Source of the DNA: Burkholderiaceae bacterium
GTDB taxonomy: Bacteria > Pseudomonadota > Gammaproteobacteria > Burkholderiales > Burkholderiaceae
Direction: 5' to 3'
Length of the DNA stretch: 5,505 bases
NCBI GenBank assembly: GCA_947461335.1
Contig: CANHLB010000132.1
Coordinates: 1-5,505 of the forward strand
Part shown: one piece after another, positions 1-5,505 of the stretch
How positions within the stretch are numbered: position 1 is the stretch's first letter
How the letters are laid out: each line of letters opens with the position of its first letter
Position numbers and translations under genes: made by a program
The notes under the pieces: generated by a model
The model's database searches: none
Told to the model about the DNA's origin: nothing
What the model saw: the letters and a program-made list of their open reading frames with translations, nothing else

Positions 1-66
1 CGCTTCACGCAGGGCTAAATCGATCATTGCGGTTACTGCAAAACGGCCTTTAGTTGTAAGTCTCAT
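1..66 (-). CDS. iscR: IscR, Rrf2-family Fe-S cluster regulator (5' end only)
   Basis: The 22 codons present read MRLTTKGRFAVTAMIDLALR followed by EA. This is the characteristic N-terminus of IscR, the start of its winged helix-turn-helix domain. IscR carries a [2Fe-2S] cluster; in its clustered form it represses its own operon (usually iscR-iscS-iscU and further Fe-S assembly genes), and both forms regulate other promoters. The cluster-binding cysteines lie in the C-terminal part, outside the window, so they cannot be checked. The ATG at 64-66 (minus strand) is preceded by AAGGTGA at 70-76, a good ribosome binding site although it sits close to the start. An IscR-type operator lies about 50 bp upstream, which supports the identification. 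Another Rrf2 paralogue is possible from so short a piece, but the residues and the operator together favour IscR. Confidence 0.88.
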   Translation of the reverse strand, partial: MRLTTKGRFAVTAMIDLALREA

Positions 67-202
67 ATGTCACCTTGGTAATGGATTGTTATGGACAGCT
101 CATGGTCAGATTGGTAATACCCGACCAATTCACTCAACTTTACCATATACCCTAGCAATCCGCTTAGGCATTATCCCAAAAACCCCTCTGGAATCGAGTG
201 CT
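67..202 (-). promoter_or_regulatory. uvrB-iscR intergenic region, iscR control region
   Basis: These 136 bp separate the uvrB stop from the iscR start, and both genes run leftward. They contain the type 1 IscR operator (117-141) and the iscR ribosome binding site (70-76). They also hold a 6-bp inverted repeat, ATTGGT/ACCAAT (110-115 and 124-129), and a possible type 2 IscR half-site (179-190). I see no hairpin plus T-run that would terminate uvrB, so some read-through into iscR is possible. The operator nevertheless implies that iscR has its own promoter. Confidence 0.6.
117..141 (-). promoter_or_regulatory. Candidate type 1 IscR operator upstream of iscR
   Basis: Read on the minus strand, this 25-bp stretch runs from AAAGTTGAGT through an AT-rich centre to GGTCGGGTAT. 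Against the E. coli type 1 IscR consensus as I remember it, 22 of 25 positions agree. The three mismatches are at the second base, in the left half (GAGT instead of GACT), and at one base of the right half. Type 1 sites bind the [2Fe-2S] form and mediate autorepression of the isc operon. The TTGAGT inside the site (132-137) could serve as the -35 element, so bound IscR would block RNA polymerase. No convincing -10 hexamer is visible at normal spacing, so the transcription start is not assigned. Confidence 0.72.
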
Positions 203-2359
203 TTAGCCTATAGAGTCCCTAGAACGGGCACCAAAGGCCATTTCCTTGACCTTAGTCAGGCGATCTCGGGTACTAGCTGCCTTTTCAAACTCCAGATTCT
301 TAGCTTCGGCGTTCATTTGCTTCTCCAAACGCTTAATTTCACCCGCCAGATCCTTTTCACTCATATCTTCATACCGAGCCCGCTCCTGCTCAACCTGCAT
401 CTCCTGGCGCTTCTCTTTGACATCATAAACACCATCAATGATGTCCTTAATCCGCTTTTGAACCCCTTTGGGCTCAATACCATGGAGCTTGTTAAAGGCA
501 ATCTGCTTGGTACGGCGTCTTTCTGTCTCCCCCATCGCTCTACGCATAGAGTCAGTAACCCGATCAGCATACAAAATGGCCTTACCTCGAACATTTCGGG
601 CCGCCCGTCCAATGGTCTGAATCAAGCTGCGTTCAGAACGTAAAAAGCCCTCTTTATCGGCATCCAAAATAGCTACCAAAGAAACCTCTGGAATATCTAA
701 TCCTTCGCGCAGCAAATTAATACCAACCAAGACGTCAAAGACTCCTAAACGCAAGTCACGCAAAATTTCTACTCGCTCTACCGTATCAATATCCGAGTGC
801 ACATAGCGAACTTTCACGCCGTTATCAGAAAGATAATCGGTCAGTTGCTCAGCCATTCGTTTCGTCAGCACCGTGACCAAAACGCGCTCACCTACTTTGA
901 CTCGCTCATGAATCTGATCAAGCAAATTATCAACTTGCGTACTTGCTGGTAATACTTCAATTTCTGGATCAACTAGTCCTGTTGGTCGTGCTACTTGTTC
1001 AACGACTTGACCTTGATGGGTTTTTTCATAATCAGCTGGAGTTGCAGAAACAAAAATGGTTTGACGCATCTTAGTTTCAAACTCTGTAAATTTCAGTGGA
1101 CGATTATCCATTGCGGATGGTAAGCGAAATCCAAACTCTACCAGGGTATGTTTACGCGATTTATCGCCGTTGTACATCGCATTGAGTTGCCCAATTAAGA
1201 CATGGCTTTCGTCTAAGAACATGAGAGCATCATTGGGCAGATAGTCGACCAGGGTGGGAGGGGACTCCCCTGGTGCTGCACCTGAAAGATGGCGAGAGTA
1301 GTTCTCAATGCCCTTGCAAAAGCCCAATTCATTGAGCATCTCAAGATCAAAGCGAGTGCGCTGCTCTAGACGTTGGGCTTCAACGAGCTTTCCATCTTTA
1401 ACAAACTCATCTAAACGCGTACGCAATTCTATCTTTATCGTTTCAATCGCTTTGAGAACAGTCTCGCGAGGTGTGACGTAATGTGAACTTGGATAAACTG
1501 TAAAGCGCGGAATCTTTTGGCGAATCTTGCCCGTAAGAGGATCAAAAAATTGCAAGCTCTCTACTACGTCATCAAATAATTCGACACGTACTGCTAACTC
1601 ATTATGTTCGGCTGGGAATATATCAATCGTATCCCCACGCACTCGAAATACACCACGCTTGAAATCCGTTTCGTTACGATCGTATTGCATCGCAATCAAG
1701 CGCGTCAAAATATCGCGCTGACTCATCTTGTCGCCAGGACGAAGCGTCATCACCATGCTGTGATAGTCGCCTGGGTTTCCAATACCGTAAATTGCAGAAA
1801 CCGTGGCAACAATGATGACATCACGACGCTCTAACAAACTCTTGGTGGCAGATAAGCGCATCTGTTCAATATGCTCATTAATCGATGAGTCTTTTTCAAT
1901 AAAGAGGTCGCGCTGAGGAACATAGGCCTCAGGTTGGTAGTAGTCGTAGTAACTAACAAAGTACTCCACTGCGTTTTTAGGGAAAAACTCCCTAAATTCA
2001 CTATAAAGTTGAGCAGCTAAGGTCTTATTTGGAGCAAAAATAATGGCTGGACGACCCGTTCTGGCAATCACATTGGCCATGGTGAAAGTCTTTCCAGACC
2101 CAGTAACCCCTAAAAGCGTCTGAAAAGTCAGGCCATCTTCAATCCCCTCTACCAGGGCCTCAATGGCCTGCGGCTGGTCTCCAGCTGGGGTAAAGGGTTG
2201 ATAAAGCTGATATGGAGAGTCAGGAAAACTGACGAATTTAGTTGGATCTAGGTCATGCCCAACCTCGCCCAATGGGTCGGCAACCGGCTTTTTAATATCT
2301 TCTTTAGCTACGGAATTTGGAACAGTTTTAGGGGGCTTAGGGGGCATCTCGGCTATCAT
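203..2359 (-). CDS. uvrB: UvrB, excinuclease ABC subunit B
   Basis: UvrB is the central subunit of nucleotide excision repair. It is loaded by UvrA, uses a helicase-like ATPase to verify the lesion, and recruits UvrC for incision. Visible in order: Walker A GVTGSGKT (residues 84-91, Lys90); the beta-hairpin that inserts between DNA strands, [12 protein letters not shown] (137-148); the DEAD-box-like DESH (383-386); helicase motif [11 protein letters not shown] (581-589); and a C-terminal UVR domain (about 673-708) that contacts UvrC. All key motifs are intact. At 718 residues it is somewhat longer than E. coli UvrB (about 673), mostly through a Pro/Lys/Val-rich N-terminal tail of about 45 residues before the conserved [11 protein letters not shown] segment. 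The ATG at 2357-2359 is the furthest upstream in frame; ATG at 2345-2347 (Met5) is an equally possible start. Neither has a strong Shine-Dalgarno sequence. It is transcribed away from the aminotransferase gene. An inverted repeat sits directly upstream of the start. Confidence 0.97.
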   Translation of the reverse strand: MIAEMPPKPPKTVPNSVAKEDIKKPVADPLGEVGHDLDPTKFVSFPDSPYQLYQPFTPAGDQPQAIEALVEGIEDGLTFQTLLGVTGSGKTFTMANVIARTGRPAIIFAPNKTLAAQLYSEFREFFPKNAVEYFVSYYDYYQPEAYVPQRDLFIEKDSSINEHIEQMRLSATKSLLERRDVIIVATVSAIYGIGNPGDYHSMVMTLRPGDKMSQRDILTRLIAMQYDRNETDFKRGVFRVRGDTIDIFPAEHNELAVRVELFDDVVESLQFFDPLTGKIRQKIPRFTVYPSSHYVTPRETVLKAIETIKIELRTRLDEFVKDGKLVEAQRLEQRTRFDLEMLNELGFCKGIENYSRHLSGAAPGESPPTLVDYLPNDALMFLDESHVLIGQLNAMYNGDKSRKHTLVEFGFRLPSAMDNRPLKFTEFETKMRQTIFVSATPADYEKTHQGQVVEQVARPTGLVDPEIEVLPASTQVDNLLDQIHERVKVGERVLVTVLTKRMAEQLTDYLSDNGVKVRYVHSDIDTVERVEILRDLRLGVFDVLVGINLLREGLDIPEVSLVAILDADKEGFLRSERSLIQTIGRAARNVRGKAILYADRVTDSMRRAMGETERRRTKQIAFNKLHGIEPKGVQKRIKDIIDGVYDVKEKRQEMQVEQERARYEDMSEKDLAGEIKRLEKQMNAEAKNLEFEKAASTRDRLTKVKEMAFGARSRDSIG

Positions 2360-2518
2360 TTCATCTGTGAGCTTTCTTCACAGCGAATTTTGTACAAACA
2401 GTGATTTTGCCGTTTTTATTTGGAAATAGTTGAGTATGACCTCCAAAACCCACAATTAAGCTGAATTTAACCTCATTAACTAGTAAAACTGCCCCTAAAC
2501 CACTATTTTCAACGCCCA
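2360..2518. promoter_or_regulatory. Divergent uvrB / aminotransferase intergenic region
   Basis: These 159 bp lie between two divergent starts and must hold promoters for both. On the minus strand, TTGAAA (2507-2512) is a fair -35 for uvrB, but it has only a poor -10 at long spacing. On the plus strand, TATTTT (2504-2509) lies 9 bp ahead of the aminotransferase ATG and could be a -10, though no good -35 pairs with it. The uvrB-proximal end carries a CTGTGA/TCACAG inverted repeat (2365-2383) and the palindrome TTTGTACAAA (2389-2398). No promoter can be assigned with confidence by eye, and no complete LexA box (CTGT-N8-ACAG) was found. Confidence 0.5.
2365..2383 (-). repeat. Perfect 6-bp inverted repeat just ahead of uvrB
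   Basis: On the minus strand, CTGTGA and TCACAG are perfect inverted copies separated by the 7-nt AGAAAGC. The repeat ends 5 nt before the uvrB ATG at 2359. In RNA it would form a 6-bp hairpin next to the start codon, with the only purine-rich, Shine-Dalgarno-like stretch (AAGAAAG) in the loop and its flank. As DNA it resembles a CRP/FNR-family dyad, but the 7-nt spacer is one longer than the 6 nt of a CRP site. Its function is unknown. Confidence 0.55.
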
Positions 2519-3718
2519 ATGACCCTGTTTTCCTCAGTCCAATTAGCCCCTAAAGATCCTATTTTTGGCCTCACAGAAGCCTATGTTGCGGATCAACGTC
2601 CAGACAAAGTAAATCTCGGTGTTGGTGTGTATTACACAGATGATGGCAAGGTGCCTTTACTAAAAGCAGTGATCAAAGCGGAAGAAGCGATCGTTGCTAA
2701 ACATTCTCCACGCAGCTACATTCCGATTGAAGGCCCGAACCCATACAACACTGCAGTGCAAACTTTATTGTTTGGCGCAGACTCCGCCCTCATTAAGGAT
2801 GGCAGAGTCGTAACGGCTGAATGCTTAGGTGGTACTGGTGCACTACGTGTTGGCGCTGACTTTATTAAGCGCCTGAATTTAAATGCGCCTTGTGCAATTA
2901 GCAATCCAACCTGGGAAAACCATCGCGGTATTTTTGAGTCCGCCGGATTTGACGTGATTGAGTACGCCTACTTTGATGGCAAGACCCGTGGTGTTGATTT
3001 TGATGGCATGGTGAAGTCACTAGAATCATTTCCGAAGAACACGACTGTTCTTTTGCACGCTTGCTGCCACAACCCAACGGGCGCCGATATTACTGAAGCC
3101 CAATGGCTTCAAGTGATTGATATCTGCCAGAAGAAAAGTTTGATTCCTTTTCTGGATATGGCTTACCAAGGCTTTGCAGCTGGGATTGAGCAGGATGGCG
3201 TTGCGGTGCGTCTCTTTGCGCAGTCTGGCATGTCTTTCTTTGTATCGAGTTCTTTCTCTAAATCATTCTCGCTATATGGTGAGCGCGTAGGTGCATTGTC
3301 TATCGTGACCCAAAGCAAAGATGAATCGACTCGCGTACTCTCGCAATTAAAACGTGTTATTCGTACAAACTATTCCAATCCACCAACTCACGGTGCCGCA
3401 ATCGCTGCTGCTGTTTTGAACTCGCCTGAATTGCGTAAGCTCTGGGAAGATGAGTTAGCAGAAATGCGTGATCGCATTAAAGCAATGCGTCATGGTCTCG
3501 TTGAAAAACTCGCTGCTGCTGGTGTGAAGCAAGATTTTTCTTTTATCGAACAGCAACGCGGCATGTTTTCTTACTCAGGATTAACGGCTGAGCAAGTTGA
3601 GCGCCTAAAGAAAGAGGATGGTATTTATGCCCTCTCTACTGGACGCATTTGTGTTGCGGCACTGAATACTAAAAATTTAGATAAAGTGGCTAAAGCAATC
3701 GCCCGCGTCTTAGGATAA
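2519..3718 (+). CDS. tyrB: Class I aspartate/aromatic amino acid aminotransferase
   Basis: This PLP-dependent aminotransferase of the AspC/TyrB family exchanges amino groups between aspartate or aromatic amino acids and 2-oxoglutarate in the cytoplasm. The 399-residue length is normal. PLP-binding and catalytic residues are all present: Trp132, Asn185 (in CHNPTG), Asp213 and Tyr216 (in FLDMAYQGF), Lys248, which forms the Schiff base (in SSSFSKSFSLYGERVG), and Arg256. The two substrate carboxylate-binding arginines are Arg282 (in IRTNYSNPP) and Arg376 (in STGRICVA). The SFSK.FSLYGERVG segment and the RGMFSYSGL.AEQVERL C-terminal part resemble E. coli TyrB more than AspC. Substrate preference cannot be settled from sequence, so the symbol is tentative. 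The start MTLFSSVQLAPKDPIFGL fits the family N-terminus, but no Shine-Dalgarno sequence precedes it. It is followed after 31 bp, without a terminator, by phaZ, so the two are probably co-transcribed. Confidence 0.93.
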   Translation: MTLFSSVQLAPKDPIFGLTEAYVADQRPDKVNLGVGVYYTDDGKVPLLKAVIKAEEAIVAKHSPRSYIPIEGPNPYNTAVQTLLFGADSALIKDGRVVTAECLGGTGALRVGADFIKRLNLNAPCAISNPTWENHRGIFESAGFDVIEYAYFDGKTRGVDFDGMVKSLESFPKNTTVLLHACCHNPTGADITEAQWLQVIDICQKKSLIPFLDMAYQGFAAGIEQDGVAVRLFAQSGMSFFVSSSFSKSFSLYGERVGALSIVTQSKDESTRVLSQLKRVIRTNYSNPPTHGAAIAAAVLNSPELRKLWEDELAEMRDRIKAMRHGLVEKLAAAGVKQDFSFIEQQRGMFSYSGLTAEQVERLKKEDGIYALSTGRICVAALNTKNLDKVAKAIARVLG

Positions 3719-3749
3719 CAAGCGGATTTACGGAATTACAGGAGCTAGA

Positions 3750-5042
3750 ATGTTATATCAGTTACACGAGTTCCAAAAAGCCTTACTTCAACCGATGAGC
3801 TCATGGGCACGCGCAGCATCAGAGGCTTTTATTAATGCCTCCAACCCTGCCTCCATGGTTCCTGGATCGGAACGTTTAGCCGCAAGCTATGAGCTACTCT
3901 ATCGCTTAGGTAAAAACTATAAAAAACCTGAATTTGGTATTCGTTCAGTGCAAGCACATGGTCAAGAGGTAGCAATCCATGAAAGAACTATCGTTGCCAA
4001 ACCTTTTTGTAACTTAGTTCGCTTCAAACGCTTTTCTGATGATGTAGAAACGATTAAAAGTCTCAAAGAAGATCCTGTGGTGTTGGTGGTTGCTCCCATG
4101 TCTGGGCACCACGCCACCTTGTTACGCGATACCGTGCGCACTCTTTTGCAAGATCATAAGGTTTACATCACTGACTGGATTGATGCACGTAATGTACCCC
4201 TTGAAGATGGTGACTTTGGTCTTGATGACTACGTGCATTACATCCAAGAATTTATTCGTGCAATTGGTGCAAAAGATTTACATGTGATTTCTGTTTGCCA
4301 ACCCACCGTTCCAACTTTAGGCGCCATCTCTTTAATGGCTTCTGCTGGTGAAGTAACGCCTGCATCTATGATCATGATGGGCGGCCCAATTGATGCGCGT
4401 AAATCACCTACAGCTGTCAATAACTTGGCTGAGCAAAAATCCTTTGATTGGTTTGAAAGTCATGTGATCTATAAAGTGCCTCCAACCTATCCTGGAGCAG
4501 GTCGCAAGGTTTATCCAGGCTTCTTGCAGCACACTGGCTTCATTGCTATGAACCCACAAAATCATTTGCAATCTCATTGGGATTACTTCCAAAACCTCGT
4601 GCGTGGCGATGAACAGGATACCGAATCACATATTCGTTTTTATGATGAGTACAACGCAGTTCTAGACTTAGATGCGAAGTTCTACTTAGATACCATTAAG
4701 ACCGTATTCCAAGACTACGCCTTACCGAATGGCACCTGGACAGTTGCAGGTGATCTCGTTAAACCACAGGATATTACTAAGACAGCCCTGCTTACCGTAG
4801 AGGGTGAGCTTGATGATATTTCTGGTAGTGGACAAACTCGCTCTGCTCATGGTCTGTGTTCTGGTATTTCTAAAGAACATAAAGCCCACTATGAAGTTGC
4901 TGGCGCAGGTCACTATGGCATCTTTGCTGGCCGTCGTTGGCGCGATAAGGTGTATCCAAAAATTAAAGCCTTCATTCGTGATCACCAAAGTGAGCACAAA
5001 AGAGCTGAATCAAGACCTCCTAAATTAGAAGGCTCTAACTAA
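3750..5042 (+). CDS. phaZ: Intracellular polyhydroxybutyrate depolymerase PhaZ
   Basis: PhaZ hydrolyses stored polyhydroxybutyrate granules in the cytoplasm, mobilising carbon when growth substrates run short. The 430-residue protein has an alpha/beta-hydrolase core. The nucleophile elbow is SVCQPTVP, with Cys183 in place of the serine usual in lipases. Asp355 (in EGELDD) and His388 (in GAGHYG) complete the triad. These numbers match those I recall for Cupriavidus/Ralstonia PhaZ1 (Cys183, Asp355, His388). There is no signal peptide, as expected for the intracellular type. The last 20 or so residues are charged and probably disordered. AGGAG at 3740-3744, five bases before the ATG, is a strong ribosome binding site and fixes the start. 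The gene lies 31 bp after the aminotransferase and is followed by an intrinsic terminator. Its presence implies that the organism makes PHB, although no synthase is in the window. Confidence 0.95.
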   Translation: MLYQLHEFQKALLQPMSSWARAASEAFINASNPASMVPGSERLAASYELLYRLGKNYKKPEFGIRSVQAHGQEVAIHERTIVAKPFCNLVRFKRFSDDVETIKSLKEDPVVLVVAPMSGHHATLLRDTVRTLLQDHKVYITDWIDARNVPLEDGDFGLDDYVHYIQEFIRAIGAKDLHVISVCQPTVPTLGAISLMASAGEVTPASMIMMGGPIDARKSPTAVNNLAEQKSFDWFESHVIYKVPPTYPGAGRKVYPGFLQHTGFIAMNPQNHLQSHWDYFQNLVRGDEQDTESHIRFYDEYNAVLDLDAKFYLDTIKTVFQDYALPNGTWTVAGDLVKPQDITKTALLTVEGELDDISGSGQTRSAHGLCSGISKEHKAHYEVAGAGHYGIFAGRRWRDKVYPKIKAFIRDHQSEHKRAESRPPKLEGSN

Positions 5043-5053
5043 GCATCAATGAT

Positions 5054-5078
5054 TGAGGGCTGCGGCCCTCACTTTTTT
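5054..5078 (+). terminator. Intrinsic terminator after phaZ
   Basis: TGAGGGC (5054-5060) and GCCCTCA (5065-5071) form a 7-bp GC-rich stem with the tetraloop TGCG. One C and then six T (5073-5078) follow. It begins 12 bp after the phaZ stop and should end the aminotransferase-phaZ transcript. The next ATG is only 16 bp past the T-run. Confidence 0.9.
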
Positions 5079-5094
5079 AGCCAAGCATCGAGCA

Positions 5095-5505
5095 ATGAAG
5101 ACCATTCAAACGACCGAACTCACTGATCGTTTGGAGGATGTGCTTCCCCAAACCCAATGTACTAAATGCGGATACCCAGATTGCCGTGCTTACGCAGAAG
5201 CAATGGCAAGTGGAGAAGCTCTGCCTAATCGCTGCCCCCCAGGGGGTATTCAAGGTATTGAACGCCTCAGTAAAATTCTTGTTTCCATTTATCCTCAGGA
5301 TGCTTTTGACTTACACCCCACTATCAATCCGGAATGTGGTCTAGAGCGTCCAAGACCAGTAGCCTTCATAGACCCACAAAAATGCATTGGCTGTACGCTG
5401 TGCATCCAAGCTTGTCCAGTAGATGCCATCGTTGGTGCCTCAAAGCAAATGCACATTGTCTTAACAGAATGGTGTACAGGCTGCGATCTCTGCATTCCCC
5501 CCTGC
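5095..5505 (+). CDS. rnfB: RnfB-like iron-sulfur electron-transfer protein (3' end missing)
   Basis: The 137 codons to the window edge encode an RnfB/RsxB-type ferredoxin. RnfB passes electrons within the Rnf/Rsx complex; in E. coli this complex helps reset SoxR. A 4Fe-4S 'Fes' domain comes first: Cys22, Cys25, Cys30 and Cys47, with CTKCGYPDC the family hallmark. Two bacterial ferredoxin motifs follow: Cys97/100/103/107 (CIGCTLCIQACP) and Cys127/130/133/137, the last cysteine being the final codon visible. The hydrophobic N-terminal anchor of gammaproteobacterial RnfB is absent: the protein begins about 20 residues before the first cluster, so it should be soluble or attached through partners. 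The ATG at 5095 is the first in frame after a stop-free stretch; the next Met (37) would lose three Fes cysteines. Only a weak GAG (5090-5092) precedes it as a ribosome binding site. The frame is open to the edge. No rnfA, C, D or G gene is visible, so membership of a full Rnf complex is inferred from the family only. Confidence 0.88.
   Translation, partial: MKTIQTTELTDRLEDVLPQTQCTKCGYPDCRAYAEAMASGEALPNRCPPGGIQGIERLSKILVSIYPQDAFDLHPTINPECGLERPRPVAFIDPQKCIGCTLCIQACPVDAIVGASKQMHIVLTEWCTGCDLCIPPC

Noticed and set aside
150..205. Intrinsic terminator after uvrB
   Set aside because: There is a T-run on the minus strand (GGGGTTTTTGGG), but no inverted repeat precedes it that could form a terminator stem.
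86..643. 185-codon open frame on the plus strand
   Set aside because: It lies almost wholly opposite the conserved C-terminal half of uvrB, has no recognisable domain, and has no ribosome binding site. It is an antisense shadow.
2365..2383. CRP binding site
   Set aside because: The arms TGTGA/TCACA fit, but the spacer is 7 nt instead of 6, so I report it only as an inverted repeat of unknown function.
4090..4997. Several 60-90 codon frames on both strands within phaZ
   Set aside because: All overlap the catalytic-core coding sequence of phaZ and lack start signals or recognisable motifs.
5138..5344. Open frame in another plus-strand frame inside rnfB
   Set aside because: The overlapping rnfB frame has the complete cysteine pattern of a known family; this one has no recognisable features.
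5295..5495. Minus-strand open frame opposite rnfB
   Set aside because: It is the antisense of the ferredoxin motifs, and its sequence reflects the complement of Cys/Gly codons.
1..5505. Undescribed multi-gene system, mobile element or CRISPR array
   Set aside because: Every gene is a recognisable, intact or edge-truncated housekeeping gene. No transposase, integrase, att-like repeats, regularly spaced repeats or tRNA was seen.

Overview
The window looks like ordinary chromosomal sequence from a betaproteobacterium of the order Burkholderiales. A Polynucleobacter-like organism is my best guess. The base composition is moderate rather than GC-rich. The intracellular polyhydroxybutyrate depolymerase matches the Cupriavidus/Ralstonia type so closely that its catalytic residues fall at the same residue numbers. 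There is also a short stand-alone RnfB-like ferredoxin of the betaproteobacterial kind. The genus is inferred from protein resemblance and composition, not from a search.

Layout. Positions 1-66 (minus strand) hold the first 22 codons of iscR, the Fe-S-sensing Rrf2-family repressor; the rest lies off the left edge. Positions 67-202 are the iscR control region, with a strong match to a type 1 IscR operator. Positions 203-2359 (minus) are a complete uvrB, the helicase and damage-verification subunit of nucleotide excision repair. Positions 2360-2518 are a divergent intergenic region carrying the starts of uvrB (leftward) and of an aminotransferase (rightward). Positions 2519-3718 (plus) encode a class I aspartate/aromatic aminotransferase of the AspC/TyrB family. 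After 31 bp, 3750-5042 (plus) encodes the PHB depolymerase PhaZ, and an intrinsic terminator follows at 5054-5078. Positions 5095-5505 (plus) are the first 137 codons of an RnfB-like iron-sulfur protein, cut by the right edge.

The genes are housekeeping genes rather than one pathway. iscR (Fe-S homeostasis) and rnfB (an Fe-S electron carrier) share a cofactor theme but sit at opposite ends. The aminotransferase and phaZ are probably co-transcribed, joining amino acid and carbon-reserve metabolism in one transcript. I saw no mobile elements, CRISPR arrays, tRNAs, rRNAs or signs of horizontal transfer, and no undescribed system. The points worth a second look are regulatory: the iscR operator, the inverted repeat just ahead of uvrB, and the missing Shine-Dalgarno sequence ahead of the aminotransferase.
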